A DNA stretch of 39,253 bases from positions 1 through 39,253 of the forward strand of contig CAZPDP010000030.1 of NCBI GenBank assembly GCA_964585385.1, in the 5' to 3' direction. This document shows, one piece after another, positions 24,987 to 33,419 of the stretch (position 1 is the stretch's first letter; each line of letters starts with the position of its first letter). The notes under the pieces are model-generated. The model saw nothing but the letters and a program-made list of their open reading frames with translations. It was not told the DNA's origin and ran no database searches. The position numbers and the translations under genes were made by a program. The DNA is from JAGXLC01 sp964585385. GTDB taxonomy: Bacteria > Bacteroidota > Bacteroidia > Bacteroidales > UBA12077.

Positions 24987-25751
24987 CTATTTTTCTTCTT
25001 TAGTAGAATCAGACTGCTCTTCTTTCTCAGAAGATTCCGGTTTCTTAAAAAAATCATCAGGTATTTCAACCCCAAATTCAACAGAATCAATAGTTACTGA
25101 AGAGCTGTTTTGCATTACCTGGGTTTTCATACTCATGGGCATGGCTATGCCTTCAATCATCTCGTAATTGCTAAAATACGTTTCACTTGTAACTTCCTGA
25201 TTATTGAAGGTAGTCTTGGTAGTTTGTTTCAATATAACGTAAGTTTCTTTATCTATGAAAAAGTCAATTACATCCCCGTCTTTCTTTTCCAGGCGGAGTT
25301 TGTATACAGGAGTGCCCTCCATTTCCTCTTCTCCCATATATTCAAGTTTATGGTCTTTTTCTTCCCATTTGTATAAATCTCCTTCAATGTTTGCGCTCTT
25401 TTTGAACTGTTCAAGTTGTTTTCCGGTAAGATCCTGCGGATCCGGACTCATCCAGGGAGCAATCATCCATCCGTTTTCCCCGTCAAAAGCCTGCACCATA
25501 GCTTGTCCCTGCATTTTAACTTCGTTCCTTATCATATTAGGGTCTTTGATGAACATGGTAAAGGGAAATTCCCGGCCCATAGTCTGGGATGTACCGCTCA
25601 TTTTGATGGTTTTAACTTGTTCCAGTTTTTTCTGGCCAACTGTTTCAAAGTGATTTTTCAGGATTTCGTCCCGTTTGTCTTCTTGTCCATTAGAAATAAA
25701 TGAAAAGCAAACAAATACCATTGCTAAAAGCAAAGAGTTAACTGTTTTCAT
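24987..25751 (-). CDS. LolA-like outer-membrane lipoprotein-sorting homologue
   Basis: A 254-residue exported protein with signal peptide MKTVNSLLLAMVFVCFSFIS ending NGQ. The mature part is an open beta-barrel like LolA/LppX/DUF4292: an N-terminal helix (ILKNHFETVGQKKLEQVKTI), long strands MSGTSQTMGREFPFTMFIKD and MVQAFDGENGWMIAPWM, GTPVYKLRLEKKDGDVIDFF, and FSNYEMIEGIAMPMSMKTQV. Such proteins carry lipids or lipoproteins across the periplasm. The C-terminus is a charged Glu/Lys/Ser tail. It sits 6 bp upstream of the VPS10/BNR gene and 74 bp after kdsA on the same strand. The pairing suggests a joint envelope role, which is inference. Confidence 0.75.
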   Translation of the reverse strand: MKTVNSLLLAMVFVCFSFISNGQEDKRDEILKNHFETVGQKKLEQVKTIKMSGTSQTMGREFPFTMFIKDPNMIRNEVKMQGQAMVQAFDGENGWMIAPWMSPDPQDLTGKQLEQFKKSANIEGDLYKWEEKDHKLEYMGEEEMEGTPVYKLRLEKKDGDVIDFFIDKETYVILKQTTKTTFNNQEVTSETYFSNYEMIEGIAMPMSMKTQVMQNSSSVTIDSVEFGVEIPDDFFKKPESSEKEEQSDSTKEEK

Positions 25752-25825
25752 GATAGATAGTTTTAGGTTTGATAAATTTTCTTGATTAATGGGTTACATT
25801 TCTTTTGAAAATATTACATAAGGGT

Positions 25826-26650
25826 TTATTTTTTATCCAGCTTATTTATCAGCTTGTTGATTTCCAATAGGTTATAAAGTAGATTTTTTAAGAATTTGAT
25901 ATTTAGCATATTGGCACCATCAGACAAAGCATTTTCAGGTTCAGTGTGAGTCTCAATAAAAATACCGTCGGCACCAGCAGCAATTCCAGCTCTTCCTATA
26001 GTTTCTATCATTTCAGGCTGACCTCCTGTGACTCCTGAACTTTGATTGGGTTGCTGAAGACTATGGGTAATATCCAATATGACGGGCAGATTTAGGTTTT
26101 TCATCTTTGGAATGCCTCTCATATCCACAATCAAATCCTGGTAACCAAAAGTTGTGCCTCTTTCTGTTAACATAACTTTTGAGTTACCTGAGTCAATTAC
26201 CTTTTGTGCGGCGAAAAACATGGTTTCAGGAGAAAGGAACTGTCCCTTTTTTATGTTTACGACTTTACCTGTCCCGGCAGCGGCAATAAGCAACTCAGTC
26301 TGACGGCAAAGAAAAGCAGGTATCTGCAGCACATCAGCATAATCAGCAGCCATTTTAGCTTCTTCCGGGTGGTGAACATCGGTTACTATCGGTACCTGGA
26401 ATTTTTCTTTAATATCTTTCAGAATTTTCAGTGCCTTTTTATCACCTATTCCTGTAAATGAATCAAGTTTTGATCTATTAGCTTTTTTGTAGGAAGCTTT
26501 GAAAATAAAAGGTATCTTGAGTTCATTGGTAATTTCAACTATTTTTTCAACAATTTTATAAGGAGTAGAATCATTCTCTACCACGCATGGACCGGCCAAC
26601 AAAACAAAATGACCGGTTTCCGGATAACTCAAATTCGGGATAGCATACAT
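25826..26650 (-). CDS. kdsA: 3-deoxy-8-phosphooctulonate synthase (KDO-8-P synthase)
   Basis: A 274-residue KdsA, which condenses phosphoenolpyruvate with arabinose 5-phosphate to KDO-8-phosphate for lipopolysaccharide inner core. The signatures are LLAGPCVVEND, FKASYKKANRSK, VTDVHHPEE, ERGTTFGYQDLIVDMRG, LDITHSLQQPNQSSGVTGGQ and IETHTEPENALSDGAN. Cys22 in AGPC, with His196, Glu233 and Asp244, are the ligands of the metal-dependent class; the metal-independent E. coli type has Asn at the Cys position. The gene starts 13 bp after the rarA stop, so the two are cotranscribed. Confidence 0.96.
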   Translation of the reverse strand: MYAIPNLSYPETGHFVLLAGPCVVENDSTPYKIVEKIVEITNELKIPFIFKASYKKANRSKLDSFTGIGDKKALKILKDIKEKFQVPIVTDVHHPEEAKMAADYADVLQIPAFLCRQTELLIAAAGTGKVVNIKKGQFLSPETMFFAAQKVIDSGNSKVMLTERGTTFGYQDLIVDMRGIPKMKNLNLPVILDITHSLQQPNQSSGVTGGQPEMIETIGRAGIAAGADGIFIETHTEPENALSDGANMLNIKFLKNLLYNLLEINKLINKLDKK

Positions 26651-26663
26651 ATGACTTTTTATT

Positions 26664-27962
26664 TTAGTATTTATACTTATTTTTCCACCATAATTTCAGA
26701 CGCTCGTTAATTTCTTTTTCTTTCTTATTCGTCTGGGGTTTATATATAATTTTATTCTTAATTTCCATAGGAAGGAAATCTTCTTCAACAAAATTACCCG
26801 GATAATCGTGAGCGTATTTATAATCTTTCCCATAACCCAGGTCTTTCATCAACTTAGTGGGAGCATTTCTGATTTGTAAGGGTACTGCCAGGTCTCCGGT
26901 TTCTTTAACGACGCTTTGAGCCTCGTTGATGGCCATATAAGCGGAATTGCTTTTGGGTGAAGTGGCAAGGTATATAGCTGTTTCTGATAGAATAATGCGG
27001 GATTCCGGCCAGCCGATTCGTTCAACTGCATCAAAACAACTATTAGCAATCAGCAGGGCATTAGGATTGGCCAGGCCAATATCTTCTGCTGCCAGAATAA
27101 CCAGTCGCCTGGCTATGAATTTGGGATCTTCGCCTCCTTCAACCATCCTGGCCAGCCAGTAGACAGCAGCATTAGGATCACTGCCTCTTATAGATTTTAT
27201 AAATGCAGATATAATATCGTAATGTTGCTCTGCATTTTTATCATAGTAGGCAATATTCTGCTGAAGAATTTTTTTTACCTCCTCATTGTTTATCTGAATT
27301 TCAGTATTTTCCTGATCCAGCTCAGTTTGATGAGCATTGACAACAAGCTCAAGTATATTGTATAGTTTTCTTGCGTCTCCTCCTGAATATCTGAATAACT
27401 CGTCTTTTTCAGCGATTTTGATATTTAGTTTTTTAAGATGAAAATCATTATTCAGCGCTTTTCCGAGGAGTGTATCCAGTTCATCCTTACCAAGGGCTTT
27501 CAGTACATATACCTGGCACCTGGAAAGGAGGGGGGATATCACTTCAAAAGAAGGATTTTCTGTGGTAGCTCCAATTAAAGTAATGATTCCCTGTTCTACT
27601 GCGCTTAAAAGAGAGTCCTGCTGAGATTTGCTGAATCGGTGAATTTCATCAATAAAAAGAATGGGATTGGGTGCGTCAAAAAATTGTTGTTTTTTCGCTT
27701 TTTCAATGGTTTCTCTCACATTTTTAACTCCCGAATGTACAGCGCTTAAAGTATAAAAAACCCGGTTATGCTGTCTGGCAATTATTTTTGCCAGTGTTGT
27801 CTTCCCGGTTCCCGGAGGACCCCATAAAATAAAGGAAGGAATATTGCCGCTTTCAATTGTCCTCCTGAGGATAGCCCCTTCTCCAACAAGGTGTTCCTGC
27901 CCCACGTATTCATCGAGTGTTTTGGGTCTCATCCGATCGGCTAATGGCTGATTTATTGCCAT
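26664..27962 (-). CDS. rarA: Replication-associated recombination protein RarA
   Basis: A 432-residue AAA+ ATPase (RarA/MgsA, the bacterial WRNIP1) that acts at stalled replication forks. The N-terminal PLADRMRPKTLDEYVGQEHL is the family signature. Walker A GPPGTGKTT is at 48-56, Walker B FIDEIHRF around Asp105, sensor 1 GATTENPSF follows, and SGGDARKLYNILE carries sensor 2 arginine. The C-terminal tetramerisation region (RGSDPNAAVYWLARMVEGGE; AYMAINEAQSVVKETGDLAV) is complete. It heads a minus-strand unit with kdsA, which starts 13 bp after it, and probably the LolA-like and VPS10 genes. Confidence 0.95.
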   Translation of the reverse strand: MAINQPLADRMRPKTLDEYVGQEHLVGEGAILRRTIESGNIPSFILWGPPGTGKTTLAKIIARQHNRVFYTLSAVHSGVKNVRETIEKAKKQQFFDAPNPILFIDEIHRFSKSQQDSLLSAVEQGIITLIGATTENPSFEVISPLLSRCQVYVLKALGKDELDTLLGKALNNDFHLKKLNIKIAEKDELFRYSGGDARKLYNILELVVNAHQTELDQENTEIQINNEEVKKILQQNIAYYDKNAEQHYDIISAFIKSIRGSDPNAAVYWLARMVEGGEDPKFIARRLVILAAEDIGLANPNALLIANSCFDAVERIGWPESRIILSETAIYLATSPKSNSAYMAINEAQSVVKETGDLAVPLQIRNAPTKLMKDLGYGKDYKYAHDYPGNFVEEDFLPMEIKNKIIYKPQTNKKEKEINERLKLWWKNKYKY

Positions 27963-28322
27963 AGAATTGATTTGTCTTTATTTAATTCCTAAATTGCTCA
28001 GAAATATATGTTTATTACAACCGAATTGTATACATTGTAAACCATAAAAATAGATTATACAACTCAATTCAAATTTAATAATTATTGTTTTAGAATATTT
28101 GAGAGTAACGAAAACAAAATATATTAAAAATATTTATTTGTAAGCTAAATTTTATATTGCCCGGCTCACAAAGGAAGAAGACGGACAATAATCCAAAAAT
28201 GGGTTCAAAATGGTATTAATTTTGTTTAAAGGTATACGATAAATCAAACCAATTCCTGATATTAGCGTTTAAACTAATTGAAATTTTTATACATTATCAG
28301 AATAACCCTAAAATTAATAATT
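27963..28322. other. AT-rich intergenic region between divergent genes
   Basis: No gene is seen. The region separates rarA (minus) from the DUF6588 gene (plus) and carries the -7 box at 28217-28224. The longest frame of the following gene begins at a TTG (28278), but its ATG is at 28323. Confidence 0.6.
28217..28224 (+). promoter_or_regulatory. Promoter -7 box for DUF6588 gene
   Basis: TAATTTTG matches TAnnTTTG, about 100 bp before ATG 28323, which implies a leader of about 90 nt. Confidence 0.4.
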
Positions 28323-29444
28323 ATGAAAAAACTAAATTTTTTGATGAGGAACTCCCTTTTTGTTCTCATTTTCTCCATGTTATCAACGGCCTCTTTTTCT
28401 CAGTTTGATAAAGTAGGCGATATAATAAAAGCAGGTAAGAGTGATGCAAATACCATGCTCGAATCATATCTTACACCTTTAGGAAAATCGTGGGGATATG
28501 ATCTGGCAGGAGGATGGTACAATACCGCTTCAACTCACAGTACTTTGGGATTTGACTTAACATTCAGCACGAGTTTTGCCAAAACCCCTGATGAGGATTT
28601 GCTGTTTGATATTACTGAACTCGGACTGCAAAAAATACAAGCATCAGGTTCTGATAATGACTTCCCGACCATTACAAATGGTGAGAATATTAACTCAATT
28701 ACTATTACTGAAGAGGTGGGAGGTCAGGAGGTTACTTTACTGCCAGATACAGAAATAAAAGGTTTTGATGTTCCTGTTGGTGTGCCTATGCCGGCATTAA
28801 ACCTCGGAATTGGAATCATAAAAAATACAGAACTGGTGGGAAGATTTGTCCCCAGTACAAGTCTTGGTGATTTTGGTGAAATTGGTCTCTGGGGTATTGG
28901 TGTAAAACATGATTTCTTACAGTGGTTACCGATAGTTGATAAAATCCCTGTAATCAAAGGTTCCATTTTCCTTGGTTATACAAATATGAGTGGAAGTTTT
29001 GGCGTTGATTATAATATTGAAGAAAGTGTTGATGAGCTTAACGGTTATGTGAATCCTGATAATCAGGAAATCCAGATGAATACTACTTCGTTCCATACGG
29101 CGATAATTGTTGGAGCGGCTCTTCCTGTTGTTCATCCTTATGTTTCTTTTGGTCTGAGCAGTGGGAATTTCAACCTGGATTTAGCTGGTGAGTATGCTTT
29201 GCCAGCCCCAATCACTGATAATAACGGTTTGCCAACAGGAGGAACGGAAATCCGTCCCGGTGACCAGGATTATGAAGATAACTATTTGTTAAATGACCCG
29301 CTTTCAGTCGATATAGCTACAGGTATGAAGCCCTCCGTAGCAGCTGGACTCAGAATCAAACTTACAGTTCTGACCATTCACGCACAATATACTATTCAGG
29401 AATATCCTATGATTACAGGAGGAATAGGAGTTAGTTTCAGATAA
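28323..29444 (+). CDS. DUF6588 family exported protein
   Basis: A 373-residue exported protein. The signal peptide MKKLNFLMRNSLFVLIFSML...SFS is followed by KVGDIIKAGKSDANTMLESY, YLTPLGKSWGYDLAGGWYNT and STHSTLGFDLTFSTSF, which match the DUF6588 family of Bacteroidota. The rest is rich in Gly, aromatic and beta-strand residues (GIGVKHDFLQWLPIVDKIPV; FHTAIIVGAALPVVHPYVSF) and ends TGGIGVSFR, consistent with an outer-membrane barrel. No function is known for the family. It is flanked by a strong terminator and is monocistronic. The start is moved from a TTG 15 codons upstream to the ATG that gives a proper signal peptide. Confidence 0.8.
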   Translation: MKKLNFLMRNSLFVLIFSMLSTASFSQFDKVGDIIKAGKSDANTMLESYLTPLGKSWGYDLAGGWYNTASTHSTLGFDLTFSTSFAKTPDEDLLFDITELGLQKIQASGSDNDFPTITNGENINSITITEEVGGQEVTLLPDTEIKGFDVPVGVPMPALNLGIGIIKNTELVGRFVPSTSLGDFGEIGLWGIGVKHDFLQWLPIVDKIPVIKGSIFLGYTNMSGSFGVDYNIEESVDELNGYVNPDNQEIQMNTTSFHTAIIVGAALPVVHPYVSFGLSSGNFNLDLAGEYALPAPITDNNGLPTGGTEIRPGDQDYEDNYLLNDPLSVDIATGMKPSVAAGLRIKLTVLTIHAQYTIQEYPMITGGIGVSFR

Positions 29445-29456
29445 AACAATAAAACA

Positions 29457-29492
29457 AAAAAACGGACCAAAGCTGGTCCGTTTTTTTTGTTT
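29457..29492. terminator. Bidirectional intrinsic terminator
   Basis: AACGGACCA (29461-29469) pairs with TGGTCCGTT (29474-29482), preceded by an A-run and followed by eight T. It lies between the convergent DUF6588 and sensor genes. Confidence 0.9.
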
Positions 29493-29506
29493 TAAAATTA
29501 TTGTGA

Positions 29507-31822
29507 TTATTTTTTTGTTGCCTCAGTAATATCGGTAGCAATTTTAAGTACTTTTTCAGGATTTCCATACTGGTCTATGATAGGTGTATACGTTTCGATA
29601 AAAGTGTATTTTTTATTACCTATCTTAATAGTACTTGTTTCCTTTTTAGTCTCGCCTTTCTTTAAGTCATTCCAGAATTCATCGTATTTTTGTACATCCT
29701 CTTCACCCATTTCTTTGTAATCAGTATGATGCAATCCAACAATTTCATCCCGTTTCATCTTGAATAGTTTCAGGTAATTATCGTTTACATCCAGTATTTT
29801 ACCATCCATATCGTATTCAATCACCAGGTTGGAAGTTTTCAGGGCATTGATAAGCCCTTCCATTTCAGCGCTTCTGCGTGCTGCTTCTTCCTGTGTAGCC
29901 TTAAGCTCTTCCATATTCTGGCGCATTTCTTCTTCCTGGGCTGATAGCTCTTCACTCTGTTGTTGAGATTGTTCAAGCAAGTTGTTGGTTTGTATGTTAA
30001 TTTTGGTAGTTTTAACAGTGGAAGCAATATCTTCAGCAACATCCTCCACAAATTTTATTACATGCTTTTCAAAGTTTTTGAAACCCGCCAGTTCAATAGC
30101 ACCGTAGACTTCTTCATTTACCTTAAGCGGAACTATCAAAAGGCTTTTAGGATTGGCCTGACCTAATCCTGATGTAATATTGATATAATCATCCGGCAGA
30201 TCGGTCATGTGAATTGTCTGTTGTTCCTGTATACATCTGCCTACAAGACCTTCTCCCATTTCAATTCTTTTTTCAATGTGTTTCCGTCGGTCGTAGGCAT
30301 ATGCTGAAAGCATCTGAATATGCTTGTCGTTCTCGTCGTCGTCATTTATAATAAAGAGTGCGCCCTGGTTAGCTTCAACATACTTCACAAGATTACTGAT
30401 AACATTATATCCAAATTCTTCCATGTCATCCGCTGATTGACGCAGAATATCTCCAAATTTAGCCAGCCCTTTTGTAGCCCAGTTTTGCTTTTCCTCTTCT
30501 GCCTTTCTTTCTTCTTCTTTTTCCCGGGCTTCCTTTAAACTTTTACGCATTTCCAAAAGGCTGTTACCCAATACGTCTTCATCACTCAGAAGGTTAAACT
30601 CTTTTTCAAGATTGCCTTTACCGATTTCTCTTGCAAAATTGGCAGTTTTGTTAAGTCCGTCAATTAATGTATTTACAGATTCACTCATAAGCCCGATTTC
30701 ATCTTTCGTCTTAATTTTCAGTTTTTTGTCTTCGTCAATCTTGCCTAAGGCCAGATCACTGAGCACATTTGTGGTTCTTTTCACCGGTCTTGAAATATTG
30801 TGAGCAATGAGCCATATAACTATAGCAACAAGCAGTAATCCAATCAAACCCACAATAACCGCGCGTTTGAAAGCTTCATTTGCATCAGCCATCACCACAT
30901 CAACAGGCACGGCAAGTCCAAGAGACCATGGAGTAGGGGATTTGCCGATATAAATAGGGGCATAGGAAAAGTAATATTCTTCCTGTTCATCTTGCAGTGT
31001 TCTGGTATATGAGAAATCATCCCCTTCCTGGATATTCTTTACGATGTCAACCGAGTTTTCCTTGTTTTCATCTTTTTGGTATTTAGTGCCAACCAATTCC
31101 TTTTCAGGATGCGCTATATAAGTACCATTATTAGCCAATAAAAAGGCATAGCTCCTATCATAAGGCTTGATTTCTTCCATGACTGGCTGAAAACGCTCAA
31201 GAGACAAGTCGATGCCGGAAAGACCTATAAATTCATTGCCTTCAAGAATAGGAACACCCACACTTGTTTCCAGGATTTCTTCTGCTTCAATACCAGAATA
31301 TGAAAAGTAGTAAGGATTCATTACCAATTCTTCCTTGTTTTCTTTTACATCATAATAGGCTCCTTTTGTAAATCCTGCAACTGTATCCAGTATTTCTTCT
31401 TTGTATTTAATCTGGTTGTTTTGTCTGTAATAAGTAAGCCTTAATCTGCCATATTCTTTTTTGTATTCAGGATCGATTTTATCTAGTTCCCAGTTAGTCC
31501 ATACTGACAGGAATTTGGGATTTTTCCGGATGACGTTTTCAAGCATCTCATTATGTTGTTCTTTCCATTGATTCAAGGGTTTACCCTTATATACTTCCAA
31601 CGTTTGCGCAAGCCCCCTGGACATAATCATGTCCACATTGAGGTCAGCCTTAACAGATTGTGCAGATTCTTTGGCTATTGCATCAATATTTGCTTTGGCA
31701 TTGGTGAGTGCATTGGTTCTTAGCTTATAAGTGATATAGCCCACAGCCAGTATATAAATAACTGAGGAGATTAAAAGTATATAAACCAGCATTTTGGATT
31801 TGATGCTCATTCCCATTTTCAT
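29507..31822 (-). CDS. Cache-HAMP-GAF-PAS sensor without output domain
   Basis: A 771-residue membrane receptor. TM1 is at about 11-32, a double Cache ligand-binding domain in the periplasm at about 40-315 (GVPILEGNEFIGLSGIDLSL and SYAFLLANNGTYIAHPEKEL are the two typical strands), and TM2 at 321-341. A HAMP domain and linker (342-450), a GAF domain (about 460-603), a Gln/Glu-rich coiled coil (604-655) and a PAS domain (655-768) follow. The protein then ends: no HisKA, HATPase, GGDEF or MCP signalling tip is present. The coiled coil QEEEMRQNMEELKATQEE resembles linkers in Bacteroidota and cyanobacterial sensors. A clear GGAGG lies 8 bases before ATG 31822, unusual for this genome, and fixes the start. 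How it signals is unknown. Confidence 0.88.
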   Translation of the reverse strand: MKMGMSIKSKMLVYILLISSVIYILAVGYITYKLRTNALTNAKANIDAIAKESAQSVKADLNVDMIMSRGLAQTLEVYKGKPLNQWKEQHNEMLENVIRKNPKFLSVWTNWELDKIDPEYKKEYGRLRLTYYRQNNQIKYKEEILDTVAGFTKGAYYDVKENKEELVMNPYYFSYSGIEAEEILETSVGVPILEGNEFIGLSGIDLSLERFQPVMEEIKPYDRSYAFLLANNGTYIAHPEKELVGTKYQKDENKENSVDIVKNIQEGDDFSYTRTLQDEQEEYYFSYAPIYIGKSPTPWSLGLAVPVDVVMADANEAFKRAVIVGLIGLLLVAIVIWLIAHNISRPVKRTTNVLSDLALGKIDEDKKLKIKTKDEIGLMSESVNTLIDGLNKTANFAREIGKGNLEKEFNLLSDEDVLGNSLLEMRKSLKEAREKEEERKAEEEKQNWATKGLAKFGDILRQSADDMEEFGYNVISNLVKYVEANQGALFIINDDDENDKHIQMLSAYAYDRRKHIEKRIEMGEGLVGRCIQEQQTIHMTDLPDDYINITSGLGQANPKSLLIVPLKVNEEVYGAIELAGFKNFEKHVIKFVEDVAEDIASTVKTTKINIQTNNLLEQSQQQSEELSAQEEEMRQNMEELKATQEEAARRSAEMEGLINALKTSNLVIEYDMDGKILDVNDNYLKLFKMKRDEIVGLHHTDYKEMGEEDVQKYDEFWNDLKKGETKKETSTIKIGNKKYTFIETYTPIIDQYGNPEKVLKIATDITEATKK

Positions 31823-31893
31823 TTTTTTGTCCTCCGGTTAATTTGTTGTTGTTTTTTGAAAATGTCTGAAAGATTTAGGCTTTGGAACGTTAC

Positions 31894-31900
31894 CAAATTA
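31894..31900 (-). promoter_or_regulatory. Promoter -7 box for sensor gene
   Basis: Read on the minus strand, TAATTTG matches TAnTTTG, about 72 bp before ATG 31822. No -33 TTG was found. Confidence 0.35.
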
Positions 31901-32073
31901 AAAAAATAATTTAAAAGTGTATAATTCGGAGGATAAAAAAATGTGACCCACGAGGTTTAAGGATGCTGTTTAATTCTGTTAATTTTTTTCCTGACTTACC
32001 AGTCCTTGGTTTATAGTGTAAAACCTATTTATTCCCAGGTTAGCAGATTAAAAATTTATTTTAATAAAACATA

Positions 32074-32092
32074 AATACAACATGGTTGTATT
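32074..32092. promoter_or_regulatory. Perfect inverted repeat, possible operator
   Basis: AATACAAC and GTTGTATT are perfect 8-bp arms separated by ATG. The site lies 23 bp before the preferred start of the metallophosphoesterase gene and contains the ATG of the longer frame. It could be an operator or an RNA hairpin in the leader; no regulator is identified. Confidence 0.4.
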
Positions 32093-32114
32093 AGATTTAT
32101 TTATTTTATGGATT

Positions 32115-33332
32115 ATGCGAAAAAGATTTTTATCGATATTATTGATTTTTCTTCTCATCTTTTTTCTGGTGGATTTATATGTTTTTTATACCCTAAGACA
32201 ATATATCTTCCATGAGAAATGGGTATTTCCTATAGCCTATTGGTTCTTCACTTTGGCTTTCCTTATATTTTTAGGCTATGTATTTAAGTTTCGTCTGTGG
32301 GCTTCAAAAAATCCCAGGCATCAAAAAACGTTATATAATTTTATGGGATTGTTGATATCCTTGTTTATTCCTAAATTATTTTCAGCAATCTTCTTCATAA
32401 TAAATGACTTAGTGGAATTATTCCTGCCCTCTGTTTCTCTGTTTTTCTGGTCGGGGCTAATTATTGGGATAGTGGTTTTGCTTCTTATTGTCTATGGAAT
32501 TTTATCCGGCAAATTTCATTTTAAAGTGGAAAGAAGGAATTTATTTTTTGAGAATCTGCCTGAGGTGTGTGATGGACTGCGCATTTTGCATTTTTCAGAT
32601 TTACATATCGGTAGCTGGACTGGCAATCATTCAAAGTTAGAAAAAGCTGTTGAAATTATGAATGCTCAAAATCCGGATATTATGCTTTTTACCGGAGATC
32701 TTGTAAATAATTTTGCAGAAGAATTAAACGTTTTTATGCCAATATTAAAGAAACTGAAAGCAAAATATGGCATTTACAGCATATTAGGCAATCATGATTA
32801 CGGAGATTATTTTTATTGGAACTCGGAGGATGAAAAAACTGAAAATCTCCGCAAACTAAAAAACGCCCATAAATCACTGGGGTTCAATCTTCTTATGAAC
32901 AATTCCGATATTCTTGTTAAAAATAATTCAAATATCGGGATAATTGGAGTGGAAAACTGGGGATTACCACCCTTTCATCAGAATGGTGATTTACAAAAGG
33001 CCATAGATACTATAGAACAACCAACTGATTTTAACATATTGCTTTCTCACGACCCCAGTCATTGGAAACAGAAAGTAATACAAAGAAATGATATAGATTT
33101 GACTTTATCCGGACACACCCATGGGATGCAATTTGGTTTTTACACTCAAAACTTAAAGTGGAGTCCGGCCAAATGGAAGTATCCCGAATGGGGTGGATTA
33201 TATGAGAAGGGAAAACAAAAACTTTATGTAAGTACAGGTTTGGGATTTATTGGGTTTCCCGGAAGGATAGGGGTAAGACCCAGAATAACGATTTTAGAAC
33301 TTAGGAAAAAAACTGAAAATCAAAAAGAATAA
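32115..33332 (+). CDS. Membrane-anchored metallophosphoesterase
   Basis: A 405-residue calcineurin-like phosphoesterase with four to five N-terminal membrane helices (about 5-24, 38-58, 76-98, 110-130) and a catalytic domain after about 145, like the YkuE/YaeI group. The binuclear metal site is complete: FSDLHIG (Asp162, His164), TGDLVN (Asp195), GNHDY (Asn226, His227), LSHDP (His312) and SGHTHG (His334, His336). Related enzymes cleave phosphodiester or pyrophosphate bonds in lipids such as UDP-diacylglucosamine, but the substrate here is not evident. The frame can start 11 codons earlier at 32082, but that ATG lies inside an inverted repeat and MRKRFLSIL is the usual family start. Confidence 0.88.
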   Translation: MRKRFLSILLIFLLIFFLVDLYVFYTLRQYIFHEKWVFPIAYWFFTLAFLIFLGYVFKFRLWASKNPRHQKTLYNFMGLLISLFIPKLFSAIFFIINDLVELFLPSVSLFFWSGLIIGIVVLLLIVYGILSGKFHFKVERRNLFFENLPEVCDGLRILHFSDLHIGSWTGNHSKLEKAVEIMNAQNPDIMLFTGDLVNNFAEELNVFMPILKKLKAKYGIYSILGNHDYGDYFYWNSEDEKTENLRKLKNAHKSLGFNLLMNNSDILVKNNSNIGIIGVENWGLPPFHQNGDLQKAIDTIEQPTDFNILLSHDPSHWKQKVIQRNDIDLTLSGHTHGMQFGFYTQNLKWSPAKWKYPEWGGLYEKGKQKLYVSTGLGFIGFPGRIGVRPRITILELRKKTENQKE

Positions 33333-33335
33333 AAA

Positions 33336-33390
33336 AGGGGTCCCGAACCAATAGTGGCCGGAATTTCTTCCGACCACTTCTGGACCAGAG
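33336..33390. terminator. Structured terminator-like hairpin
   Basis: AGTGG-C-CGGAA (33353-33363) pairs with TTCCG-A-CCACT (33368-33378), with one mismatch, and an outer GGTCC/GGACC pair extends it. It lies between the convergent metallophosphoesterase and lipoprotein genes. No long U-run is attached. Confidence 0.45.
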
Positions 33391-33419
33391 CCCATTTTAC
33401 TATTTTATATGCTTTATTC

